NCBI GenBank assembly: GCA_964625525.1
Contig: CAZVEE010000012.1
Coordinates: 1-61,534 of the forward strand
Direction of reading: 5' to 3'
DNA length: 61,534 nucleotides
Source: CAZVEE01 sp964625525
Lineage (GTDB): Bacteria; Pseudomonadota; Alphaproteobacteria; JAJFIK01
The stretch's first letter is position 1. The number at the start of each line of letters is the position of its first letter. The notes beneath the pieces were generated by a model. It worked only from the letters and a program-made list of their open reading frames with translations. It had not been told where the DNA came from and did not search any database. Shown here in pieces: positions 26,329-35,483 of the stretch. The translations under genes were made by a program, and so were the position numbers.

Positions 26329-26435
26329 GGCGGGCAGGCCCTTGGCGCCGTGATGGGGGCGCGCTAGACTTTCTCACGAAAATAGAGCGTGTTGCAGCCG
26401 CGACGGGCTGCCCGAATTGAGGTGAGGGAACGTCC

Positions 26436-28064
<1,629 letters not shown>

Positions 28065-28147
28065 GCGCCGGCGGACCAGAGACGCCAAAGGCCGACCAGA
28101 AACGCAACCAGGGGTACGCGGCCATGGGCCTGGGAGGAGAGGACACA

Positions 28148-28990
28148 ATGAGCACGCAGACAAGGGATGAACCGGGTGTGTTTTCCGGCCTGTTGCGGTG
28201 GCTGGCTTTGCTGACCCTGTTGGCGACCTTGGTGGCTTTGGGCTTGGCGCTTTACGGAGCGTTGGGCTTCAAATATGGCATGCTGCCCCTGGGCGAGGCG
28301 TTGTTGGGGTACTTCCGCGTCGCCGTGGTGATGTTCATGGGCACCGCAGCGGTGGGCGCGCTGCTGACGGTGATCCTGGTGTTCCGCAGCTACAAGGGGG
28401 GCTTGATCTCCGCCATCCTCGCGGCGGGCGTGAGCCTGGTGGTCGTGGGCCTGGTGGGCCCGCAAGTCCAGACCGGCCGCGCCGTGCCGCCAATCCATGA
28501 CATCTCCACCGACACCCAAACCCCGCCTGCCTTTCAGGCCATTCTGCCCGTGCGGGCCGAATGGTGCGCTCAGCAGCACATTGTGGACAGCGGCGGCTGT
28601 AATCCCTCGGACTATGTCCGCAACCCGGACTATCTGCCGGGCTTTCTCGGGCAGGAGACCGCTCCGCCTATCTCGGACCTTCAGGCCGAGGCCTATCCGG
28701 AGATCCGGCCCCTGACATTCCTGGAAGACCGCGAGGCGGTCTTTGACCGGGCGCTGGCGGCCGCGGAAGGGCTGGGCTGGACCATTGTCGCGGCGGAACG
28801 TGAGGAGGGCCGTATCGAAGCCAGTGACACGTCGTTCTGGTTCGGTTTCGTGGATGATGTGGTGATCCGCATCGATGAAGGCGCAACAAGCACCATTCTC
28901 GACATCCGCTCCCAATCCCGCATCGGCCGCAGCGATGTGGGCGTCAACGCCCGGCGCATCACGGCGTTCAAGGAGCGACTGGTGCCATAA
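28148..28990 (+). CDS. DUF1499-domain membrane protein
   Basis: This 280-residue protein has three transmembrane helices (about residues 17-110). The rest resembles the DUF1499 fold: RPLTFLEDREAVFDRALAAAEGLGW, then EGRIEASDTSFWFGFVDDVVIRI and ILDIRSQSRIGRSDVGVNARRI. DUF1499 proteins have no established biochemical role. The ATG at 28148 has GGGAGGAGAGGA just upstream and was preferred to an in-frame ATG 24 bases earlier. A hairpin terminator follows at 29020. Confidence 0.85.
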   Translation: MSTQTRDEPGVFSGLLRWLALLTLLATLVALGLALYGALGFKYGMLPLGEALLGYFRVAVVMFMGTAAVGALLTVILVFRSYKGGLISAILAAGVSLVVVGLVGPQVQTGRAVPPIHDISTDTQTPPAFQAILPVRAEWCAQQHIVDSGGCNPSDYVRNPDYLPGFLGQETAPPISDLQAEAYPEIRPLTFLEDREAVFDRALAAAEGLGWTIVAAEREEGRIEASDTSFWFGFVDDVVIRIDEGATSTILDIRSQSRIGRSDVGVNARRITAFKERLVP

Positions 28991-29019
28991 AAGGGGTCGA
29001 GACGACGGCGATCGACGGC

Positions 29020-29050
29020 AAACGGCGCGCTGTTCTCAGGGCGCCGTTTT
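29020..29050. terminator. Hairpin terminator between convergent genes
   Basis: The 9-bp stem AAACGGCGC / GCGCCGTTT with a 12-base loop ends in a T run. It lies between the stops of the DUF1499 gene and the minus-strand VOC gene and could serve both. Confidence 0.8.
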
Positions 29051-29070
29051 CGTATCCGTCAGGCGTGCGG

Positions 29071-29451
29071 TCATCGCGGTTCAATCAAATCCCATCGATT
29101 ACCGTAAAGGTCTTCAAAGACCGCCACCATGCCATAGGGCTCATCACGCGGCTCTTCGCAGAAGGTGACGCCGCGTTGGCGCATGGCTGTGAAGTCGCGC
29201 TCAAAATCGGTTGTTTCCAAAAACAGAAAGACGCGACCGCCAGCCTGGTCGCCGATGGCGGCGCGCTGGCGCGGCGTGGTTGCCTTGGCAAGCAGCAGCG
29301 CCGTGCCCTGCGCCGAGGGGGCGACACGCACCCAACGCTTGTCCGTCGAGACGACGCGATCTTCCAACAGCACAAAGCCCAAGGCGGTGCAGTAATACGC
29401 AATCGCCCGATCATAATCATCGACGAGGATGGAAATGGTTTGCAGGATCAT
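29071..29451 (-). CDS. VOC-superfamily (glyoxalase-like) protein
   Basis: This 126-residue single-chain protein has the paired beta-alpha-beta-beta-beta pattern of the vicinal-oxygen-chelate fold: ISILVDDYDRAIAYYCTALGF at the N-terminus (seen as DDYDRAIAYYCTALGF), FLFLETTDFERDF, and VAVFEDLYGNRWDLIEP with the C-terminal Glu ligand. Members include glyoxalases, dioxygenases and fosfomycin-resistance-type enzymes. The reaction cannot be assigned. It sits alone next to tRNA-Pro. Confidence 0.85.
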   Translation of the reverse strand: MILQTISILVDDYDRAIAYYCTALGFVLLEDRVVSTDKRWVRVAPSAQGTALLLAKATTPRQRAAIGDQAGGRVFLFLETTDFERDFTAMRQRGVTFCEEPRDEPYGMVAVFEDLYGNRWDLIEPR

Positions 29452-29564
29452 GGGCCAACTCCCAGTCTGCGCCGATCCGCAGGCACAACGCCTTGCACGG
29501 GGCGTCCAAAGGCATGGGGTGATAGGGGGGGCAGGATGGGGACCGGCCTAAGCCGGTGAAAACA

Positions 29565-29641
29565 TGGTCGGAGCGAGTGGATTCGAACCACCGACCCCTG
29601 CCTCCCGAAGACAGTGCTCTACCAGGCTGAGCTACGCTCCG
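29565..29641 (-). tRNA. tRNA-Pro (anticodon CGG)
   Basis: This is a 77-base cloverleaf read on the minus strand. The acceptor CGGAGCG pairs with CGCTCCG, and the anticodon arm is CTGTC-TTCGGGA-GGCAG, reading CCG codons. The T loop is TTCGAAT and a CCA end is encoded. Confidence 0.97.
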
Positions 29642-29845
29642 ACACGTGAAGAGCCGCAGGTATAGCCCTTTGACCGCGGGCGGGCAAGGGCGCGTGCACA
29701 GGGTCTTTTTCCCCCGTTGCGTTGCGCGCAGAGAGGCACTATGGTGCGCCACCTCCACGGGATGACCGACCGATTCCGGCCCGTTTTTCCGTGCTTTCCC
29801 CCGGATCTGGCCTGTCCTTGTCAGTGCGTGACCCGGTGGACCTAT

Positions 29846-29920
<75 letters not shown>

Positions 29921-30472
29921 TCCTTTTTCACGATCATATCGCGCATAGGCCCATGCGCCGAGGCGGTGCTGCGTCTGGGAACGGGAAGGCTCCCGCGGGG
30001 CCGAGCGCCAGGCCATCCGGGGCAGGACCCTCAAGCGCTAAAACACCCGAATCATTACCATGCATACAATCTGTAAGCGGAGGGTCCTCATTCTTGAATC
30101 CGCTCAAGCGGGCGTTTTTGCTGGAGATTCTCGCATCGTGCGTCTTGCCCGCCCGTTCGGTTCACGCCTAAGATTGGATCAGGGATTGTTTCGGGCGACC
30201 GTGGTTGTGGACGGGACACGCTTAAGGAGGCGTCGCCCGTCATGTCCGTTCTGAAGGCGGTTTAACAGCCTTTTGACACCGGTCATCGCCTTGCAAATCC
30301 TCTGCAGGTGTGTGACGCTGAAAAAAGGTTAACGACGGGTGGCGATGTGGTTTTTGTAAGGCGATTTCGCTGACTCAGGCGTCATCATTTTTGACGTGAT
30401 GGACCGGGTGGCCAAGAGAGAGCGCATCCCGTGCGCACGTGAGGTGAGATAAGAGGCTTGGTTGGTTGAGCC

Positions 30473-30513
30473 TAAATCGTGAGATGTCACGGAAGAGTGA
30501 CACTTCCGATTTA
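30473..30513 (+). other. Nested hairpin, candidate structured RNA element
   Basis: The outer stem TAAATCG / CGATTTA (30473-30479 with 30507-30513) encloses an inner stem TGTCAC / GTGACA (30485-30490 with 30497-30502). An alternative CGGAAG / CTTCCG pairing (30490-30495 with 30503-30508) would exclude the inner stem. A further hairpin AGGCT / AGCCT lies directly upstream (30454-30473). Mutually exclusive pairings are a feature of regulatory leaders, but no known class matches. Confidence 0.45.
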
Positions 30514-31042
30514 TGCTGCAGGGTAGCCTTAAGGAGAGTTTGCGGGGTGGCTCTTGCGAGCGTGCCAAGCGGGTTGATGGGATCCGCAACGAGTTTGGAG
30601 GGAACCGTCTCGCAAGGGGCGCGAAACATGGCGAAGGAAACCGCGAGACGCGCTCATTCGGCATGACAACGAAAACGCAGTAAATGCGGTGCTACAGCTC
30701 CCAGGGGCGGGAGCGTTCAGTCCACGCGGCGCTGCCGCCGCTTGTGAGACGCCTCGTGGCGCGGGGAAGGATAACGGGTCCGAAAGGTCGAGAGGACCGG
30801 ATCCAGGTCCAAGCGCAGCCGCGAGAGGTGAGGGGTACGGTGCCGCCCGATCGGCGAGTGCCGAGGTTAGGGGGTTTTCCCAAGCGCGGCGATCCTGCGG
30901 GGTTGGCCGGGACGTGGACACGAGTTTCTGCTGGATGGGGGACGGTTCCGAACGGATCGGCCTCTCTCGGCGGAGTGTATGCTTTGTTTTCCATGGTGGG
31001 CTCTGCGCCCATGGGGGAGAGGGTATACGGAAGGCGACGAAC

Positions 31043-31080
31043 GGTCGCGAAAGCGATGGCGGGTCGCGAGAGCGATGGGG
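31043..31080. repeat. 19-bp tandem duplication
   Basis: Two adjacent 19-base units, GGTCGCGAAAGCGATGGCG and GGTCGCGAGAGCGATGGGG, differ at 2 positions. They lie in the gene-free leader region about 130 bases before the DUF3450 gene. Confidence 0.75.
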
Positions 31081-31209
31081 CGTTGGGGTAACTAAGGCAT
31101 TGCCAGCCCCGCCGTTTCTTCGGCAGACTGTTGGAAAGCTCCGCAACACCGGGAAACCGGTGGGGCGGGGTGTACGGATTGAGTTTGATCCCGGGCCAAC
31201 GAGGGTGAA

Positions 31210-32154
31210 ATGGAGACGATGATGCAGGCTTGGCGCATTCCGGCAATTGCCGCTGCGGTCGCCGTGGTCGGATGCCTCAGTGGTCCGGCGGCCGCTCAGC
31301 TCGACAGCGCGCGCGACACGGTGAACCGGACGACCGCGGAAGGTGCTCAATCCCAGGAGCGGATTGACGATATCGCGGGCGATACGGAAGAACTGGTGCG
31401 GAACTATCGCGGCGTGCTGCGCGATATCGAGGAGCTGCAGGGGTATAACCAGCAGCGCCGTGAACTCATCGAAGCCCAGATGGCGGAGATGGACTCGATC
31501 CGCGAACAGATCGAGCGGGTGAAGACCATTGAGCGTGACATCGTGCCGCTCACCCTGCGCATGATCGAAGGGCTGAAGCTCTTCGTGGACTTGGATGTGC
31601 CTTTCCTGATCGACGACCGGCAGTCGCGCATTGCCCGTCTTGAGGAAGTCATGGGCCGGTCGGACGTGACCATCGCGGAGAAGTTCCGCTTGGTCCTCGA
31701 AGCGTACCAGATCGAAAATGACTACGGCCGCACCATTGAGGCGTATACGGCTCAGTTCGGTGAAGGCGCTGATCGCCGGGAAGTGGACTTCCTGATGATT
31801 GGCCGCGTGGGCTTCTACTACCAGACGCTCGATCGGGAAGAGACCGCCATCTGGAACCAGACGGATCGTCAGTGGGAAATCCTTGACGACAGCTATTCCG
31901 GCAATGTGCGCACCGCCATGGACATGGCGCGTGAGTTTATCCCGCCGGAACTGCTGATCCTGCCCATCTACGGCCCCACCGAGGGCGGTAGCCGCGAAGT
32001 CTCCGTGACCGAGATCGTGCCGCCGGCACCGGTGGTGGAAGAGCCCGCGGAAGACGAGGCCGAGGATGCCGCCGACGGCGAAGACACCACCGAAGAGGAT
32101 GCGGCCGGCGAAGCCGGTGATGACGCGGCCTCTGACAGCGAACAATCGAACTGA
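31210..32154 (+). CDS. DUF3450 periplasmic coiled-coil protein of the TonB2-like system
   Basis: This 314-residue exported protein has a signal peptide (to about PAAAQ) and a long coiled-coil region (about 30-105). The DUF3450 core follows, with LRMIEGLKLFVDLDVPFL, EVMGRSDVTIAEKFRLVLEAY and IGRVGFYYQTLD. It is the standard first gene of TtpC/TonB2-type operons and is thought to work with the ExbB-type periplasmic domain. The last roughly 50 residues form an acidic tail (Glu/Asp/Ala-rich, from about residue 265), which is not part of the DUF3450 core. GAGGGTG precedes the ATG. The stop overlaps the next start (ATGA-like TGATG). Confidence 0.9.
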   Translation: METMMQAWRIPAIAAAVAVVGCLSGPAAAQLDSARDTVNRTTAEGAQSQERIDDIAGDTEELVRNYRGVLRDIEELQGYNQQRRELIEAQMAEMDSIREQIERVKTIERDIVPLTLRMIEGLKLFVDLDVPFLIDDRQSRIARLEEVMGRSDVTIAEKFRLVLEAYQIENDYGRTIEAYTAQFGEGADRREVDFLMIGRVGFYYQTLDREETAIWNQTDRQWEILDDSYSGNVRTAMDMAREFIPPELLILPIYGPTEGGSREVSVTEIVPPAPVVEEPAEDEAEDAADGEDTTEEDAAGEAGDDAASDSEQSN

Positions 32155-33590
32155 TGGGGCGCCCAATGAAGAGCATCCTTCGTGTCTTTGGCATCACGTT
32201 CGCCGCAGCGGCGACGCTGATCCTTGCTGAGACCGCGGGCGTGTCTGTCGTCGGACCGCGCGCCGCGCAGGCTCAAGCCGAGCAACCTCTGACCCTCGAC
32301 CAACTGCTCAATGCGGTGCGTCAGGGCCGGGTGCGGGAAAACCGCGAAAATCGCCAGCGGGAAGAACGCTTCCGTCGCGAACGCAGCGAGCAAAATCGCC
32401 TGCTGCAAGAAGCGGAAGCGGAACTGGACGCCGAGCGCGTCACCGCCGAGGAGCTTGAGGCCCAGTCTCAATCGAATGAAGAGCAAATCGCAGTGCTCCA
32501 GAATGAGCTGACCGATGCGCTCGGGGAAGCAGGTGAGCTGTTTGGTATTGTGCGCCAGGTTGCGGCCGATACCCAGGCGCAGCTGCAGACCTCGCTGGTC
32601 AGCGCTCAGCACCCGAACCGGGGGGATCAGCTTGATGTGCTGACCCAGGGCCGCGTGCTGCCGACCATCGAACAGCTGGAACTGCTGTGGGCCGTGCTGT
32701 TTGAAGAAATGATCGAGCAGGGCAAGACCGTGTCGTTTGACAGCGAATATGCCCAGCCCGATGGGAACTTCGTCTCTGGCTCTGTGGTGCGGGTCGGTCC
32801 GTTCACCGCCATGCGCCAAGATACCGGCGACTTCCTGGCCTATAACGACGAAACGGACTCGCTCAACCTGCTGGCGCGCCAGCCGGGGGCCCGCTTCACC
32901 AATGCGGCTGGCCGTCTGGTCGACGCGGATGCGGGTGTGCTGAGCGATGCGGCTATCGACCCCTCCCAGGGCCAGATCCTCAGCCTGCTGGTTCGCACGC
33001 CGAGCCTGTATGAGCGCGTCGATCAAGGTCGGGAGATCGGTTACGTCATCATCGGCCTTGGTATCGTCGGCATCATCCTGGCTGTCATCCGCTTCATCTC
33101 GCTCCTGATCACGGGGCTGCGGGTGCGGGCTCAGATGCGCGCCATCGACAGCCCGAGCACGGGGAACCCGCTGGGGCGCATGCTGAAGGTCTACGACGAC
33201 CAGATCTCTTCCGGTGTGGACGAGGAAACTCTGGAGCTGAAGCTCGACGAGCAGTTCCTGAAAGAGAAGCCGCGTCTGGAGTGGGGTCTCAGCATCATCA
33301 AAGTGCTGGCTGCTGTGGCGCCGCTGCTCGGCCTGCTTGGTACAGTGACTGGGATGATCGTGGTGTTCCAACAGATCACGCTGTTCGGCACCGGTGATCC
33401 CAAGCTGATGGCGGGCGGTATTTCGCAAGCCCTCATCACCACGGTGCTGGGTCTGGTGGCAGCCATTCCGCTCTTGCTGCTGCACGCCCTCACCGCCGGC
33501 CGCGCCAAGGAGATCGAACAGGTCCTCGAGGAGCAAAGCGCCGGTCTGGTGGCGGCACGTGCCGAAGGCCGCAAGCGGGCCGAAGGCTAA
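32154..33590 (+). CDS. TtpC-like MotA/TolQ/ExbB protein with large periplasmic N-terminal domain
   Basis: This 478-residue inner-membrane protein has a signal peptide or signal anchor, then a periplasmic charged coiled coil (about 55-125) and a further extracytoplasmic domain to about 300. The C-terminus is an ExbB-type proton-channel module (GYVIIGLGIVGIILAVIRFI, APLLGLLGTVTGMIVVFQQI, GGISQALITTVLGLVAAIPL). This is the architecture of TtpC from the Vibrio TonB2 complex, which is needed with ExbB2/ExbD2 to energise TonB2. ATG codons at 32154 and 32166 are both plausible. A perfect hairpin follows before the next gene. Confidence 0.9.
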   Translation: MGRPMKSILRVFGITFAAAATLILAETAGVSVVGPRAAQAQAEQPLTLDQLLNAVRQGRVRENRENRQREERFRRERSEQNRLLQEAEAELDAERVTAEELEAQSQSNEEQIAVLQNELTDALGEAGELFGIVRQVAADTQAQLQTSLVSAQHPNRGDQLDVLTQGRVLPTIEQLELLWAVLFEEMIEQGKTVSFDSEYAQPDGNFVSGSVVRVGPFTAMRQDTGDFLAYNDETDSLNLLARQPGARFTNAAGRLVDADAGVLSDAAIDPSQGQILSLLVRTPSLYERVDQGREIGYVIIGLGIVGIILAVIRFISLLITGLRVRAQMRAIDSPSTGNPLGRMLKVYDDQISSGVDEETLELKLDEQFLKEKPRLEWGLSIIKVLAAVAPLLGLLGTVTGMIVVFQQITLFGTGDPKLMAGGISQALITTVLGLVAAIPLLLLHALTAGRAKEIEQVLEEQSAGLVAARAEGRKRAEG

Positions 33591-33603
33591 CGCGGACGAG
33601 CTT

Positions 33604-33639
33604 GATGGCGGATCTTCCGAGCCGGGAAGATCCGCCATC
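33604..33639. promoter_or_regulatory. Perfect 15-bp hairpin between the two ExbB-type genes
   Basis: The arms GATGGCGGATCTTCC and GGAAGATCCGCCATC surround a 6-base loop in the 134-base gap after the TtpC-like gene. There is no T run, so it is more likely an mRNA-processing or stabilising stem, or a partial attenuator, than a terminator. Confidence 0.75.
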
Positions 33640-33724
33640 CCGACCCGCCACCGTCGTGGCTATGCCTTGATGGGCATGGTTTACGGGATTGGTGTCGGCC
33701 CGTGGGCACTGAGGAAGCCGGATC

Positions 33725-34714
33725 ATGGAAGACCTGCTGAATACTCTGAATCCCCTGGTGATCTTCACGAGCCTGCGTGACTTCGTGGAGCGGGGCGGCC
33801 CGGTGCTGCTGTGGATCGCGGGGGTGACACTCATCCTCTGGACGCTGATCCTGGAGCGGTACTGGTATTTCTTCGCGGTACTGCCGCGCACGCGGAGCCG
33901 GATCCTGTCCTATTGGTCGGACCGTGCGGACCATTCCACCTGGAAGGCGCACCAGATCCGGACCCAGTTGATTTCTGAGGTGAAGGTCGAGACCAGCGAA
34001 TATCTCGGCTTCATCAAAACGCTTGTGGGCGTGGCGCCCTTCTTCGGCCTCCTGGGCACCGTGACCGGCATGGTCGAGGTGTTCGACGTGATGGCCCTGA
34101 CGAGCGGCAGTAACGCTCGCGCCATGGCCTCCGGCGTGTCCCGGGCCACGATCCCCACCATGGCTGGCATGGTGGTGGCGATCTCGGGCGTGTATTTCGT
34201 CACTGCTTTGCAGAACCGTGCGAAGAATGCGGTGGACGGAGTATCCGCTGCTCTTGAAATTCACCCCATGACCGAGCGGGAAGCCTGGACCGGACGCACC
34301 GGCGGCTCCACTCGGAAGCGGGGCGGCCAGCCGGAAGACAACGAAAACGCCATCGACCTGACGCCGATGCTCGACATTGTCTTCATCATGCTGATCTTCT
34401 TTATCGTGACGGCGGTGTTCATCCGCGAAACCGGGATTGAGGTCGAACGGCCAGAGGCTGTAACCGACCAGGATAAAAACCGGATCGCGGTGCTGGTTGC
34501 GGTCGGCGCGGACAACGAGATCTTCATGGATGGTCGTGAGGTCGAACTGCGTGGTGTGCGTGTGGCCATTGAACGTCTACGGACGGACAACCCGACCGGG
34601 TCGGTGGTGATCCAGGCGGATGAAGGGGCAGACACCGGCATTGTGGTGCAGGTGATGGATCAGGCCCGTCTGGCGGGCGCGCCGGAAGTCGCCGTGGCGA
34701 CGAAGCAGGAATAA
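33725..34714 (+). CDS. ExbB-ExbD fusion (proton-channel subunits of the TonB2-like system)
   Basis: This 329-residue ORF joins two proteins that are normally separate. Residues 1-181 are ExbB2/TolQ-like, with three helices and TLVGVAPFFGLLGTVTGMVE. From Met182 the sequence is ExbD/TolR-like, with the channel Asp in IDLTPMLDIVFIMLIFFIVT and a periplasmic domain. The joint lies at a CCCC-ATG-ACC sequence (34264-34273). With one C fewer, the ExbB frame would read CAC CCA TGA and stop, leaving the usual ATGA overlap with ExbD starting at 34268. The fusion may therefore be real, a sequencing error in the C run, or a frameshift site. Confidence 0.85.
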   Translation: MEDLLNTLNPLVIFTSLRDFVERGGPVLLWIAGVTLILWTLILERYWYFFAVLPRTRSRILSYWSDRADHSTWKAHQIRTQLISEVKVETSEYLGFIKTLVGVAPFFGLLGTVTGMVEVFDVMALTSGSNARAMASGVSRATIPTMAGMVVAISGVYFVTALQNRAKNAVDGVSAALEIHPMTEREAWTGRTGGSTRKRGGQPEDNENAIDLTPMLDIVFIMLIFFIVTAVFIRETGIEVERPEAVTDQDKNRIAVLVAVGADNEIFMDGREVELRGVRVAIERLRTDNPTGSVVIQADEGADTGIVVQVMDQARLAGAPEVAVATKQE

Positions 34715-34726
34715 GGGCGGGGAGCA

Positions 34727-35335
34727 ATGAGCATCATTCGACTGGCAATCAGTCTGGTTCTTGGCTTCCTCGTCGCGGTCGGGCTCTTCATGTTTATGCA
34801 GATCCTGATCGAGCCGGACAATGAGCGCCCGGAAGACCCTGAGGACGCGCCTGCGATTGAGATTACGCGGGCTGACCGCAACGAAGATCTCAATGTGCGT
34901 GACCGGGACCTGCAGCGCCCGCAGCAGCAGGATCGCCCGCCGCCGCCGCCACCGCCGGCCCCGCAGCAGACCACCCGCCCCAATATTGGCGGCTCGTCCA
35001 TTGGTCTGCCTCGGGCGCAAGTGGATATCGGCAATCTCAGCGGTGCGGTCGTGCTGGACCGAGATCCCCAGCCGATCGTGCGGATCCCGCCGCAATATCC
35101 GCGCCGGGCCGCGGAGCGGGGTCAGGAAGGTTATGTGGTGGTGGAATTCACCATCACAACGGACGGGTCTGTGGCCAATCCGGTCGTGATTGAATCCTCG
35201 TCGTCGATCTTCGAGCGTGAAGCGCTCCGGGCCGTGGCAGGCTGGCGGTATAATCCGCAGATCGTGAATGGCGAACCCATCGACCGAGCGGGCGTGCGGG
35301 TGACCATCGACTTCCGCCTGGAAGACACGCGCTAA
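34727..35335 (+). CDS. tonB: TonB-family energy transducer
   Basis: This 202-residue protein has one N-terminal transmembrane helix (residues 5-27). A periplasmic charged and Pro-rich linker follows (RPPPPPPPAPQQ, about 69-80), then a C-terminal TonB domain (about 110-202). The C-terminal domain has PQYPRRAAERGQEGYVVVEF, VIESSSSIFEREALRAV and the WRYNP motif. It couples the proton motive force from the ExbB/ExbD parts to outer-membrane TonB-dependent receptors. No receptor gene is in the window, so the ligand is unknown. GGGAG precedes the ATG 12 bases after the fusion gene. Confidence 0.93.
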   Translation: MSIIRLAISLVLGFLVAVGLFMFMQILIEPDNERPEDPEDAPAIEITRADRNEDLNVRDRDLQRPQQQDRPPPPPPPAPQQTTRPNIGGSSIGLPRAQVDIGNLSGAVVLDRDPQPIVRIPPQYPRRAAERGQEGYVVVEFTITTDGSVANPVVIESSSSIFEREALRAVAGWRYNPQIVNGEPIDRAGVRVTIDFRLEDTR

Positions 35336-35483
35336 GGGCGCGCGGAGCGGAAGCGCAAATCAGGCGACGGGGCAAACGGTCCCCTCCGCCACGATATGAT
35401 GAAGCGGCGGCGCGGACTCCGGTGGCAGGCGCAAGCCGGACCGGGGAAGCAGCGAGGACCGGACAGGTCCAGGAGGGTGTTGG

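Larger units (their letters stand above)
29921..31209. other. 1.29-kb gene-free region upstream of the TonB operon
   Basis: This is by far the longest stretch here without a convincing gene. Several frames are open between about 30530 and 31240 on both strands, but none encodes a recognisable protein or has a good ribosome site. The plus strand is purine- and G-rich. It contains nested hairpins (30454-30513), a 19-bp tandem duplication (31043-31080) and, after tRNA-Gln, a weak hairpin with a T run near 30099-30119. It probably holds the operon promoter and a long leader, or an unrecognised noncoding RNA. No cobalamin-, TPP- or FMN-riboswitch core was seen. Confidence 0.6.

Noticed and set aside
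31178..31200. GAGTTTGATC-like sequence resembling the 5' end of 16S rRNA
   Set aside because: Only about ten bases match and nothing downstream resembles rRNA; it runs into the DUF3450 gene.
29921..31209. Known housekeeping RNA (RNase P RNA, tmRNA, SRP RNA) or cobalamin riboswitch in the leader
   Set aside because: The conserved cores I know for these RNAs were not found on reading either strand.
30684..31222. Two overlapping plus-strand frames of 135 and 177 codons in the leader
   Set aside because: Neither has a plausible ribosome site, hydrophobic core or family motif, and both are Arg/Gly/Ser-rich as expected from GC-rich noncoding DNA.
30529..32166. 545-codon open frame on the minus strand over the leader and the DUF3450 gene
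   Set aside because: More than half is the antisense shadow of the DUF3450 gene; the remainder has no family features, no ribosome site and a composition explained by high GC.
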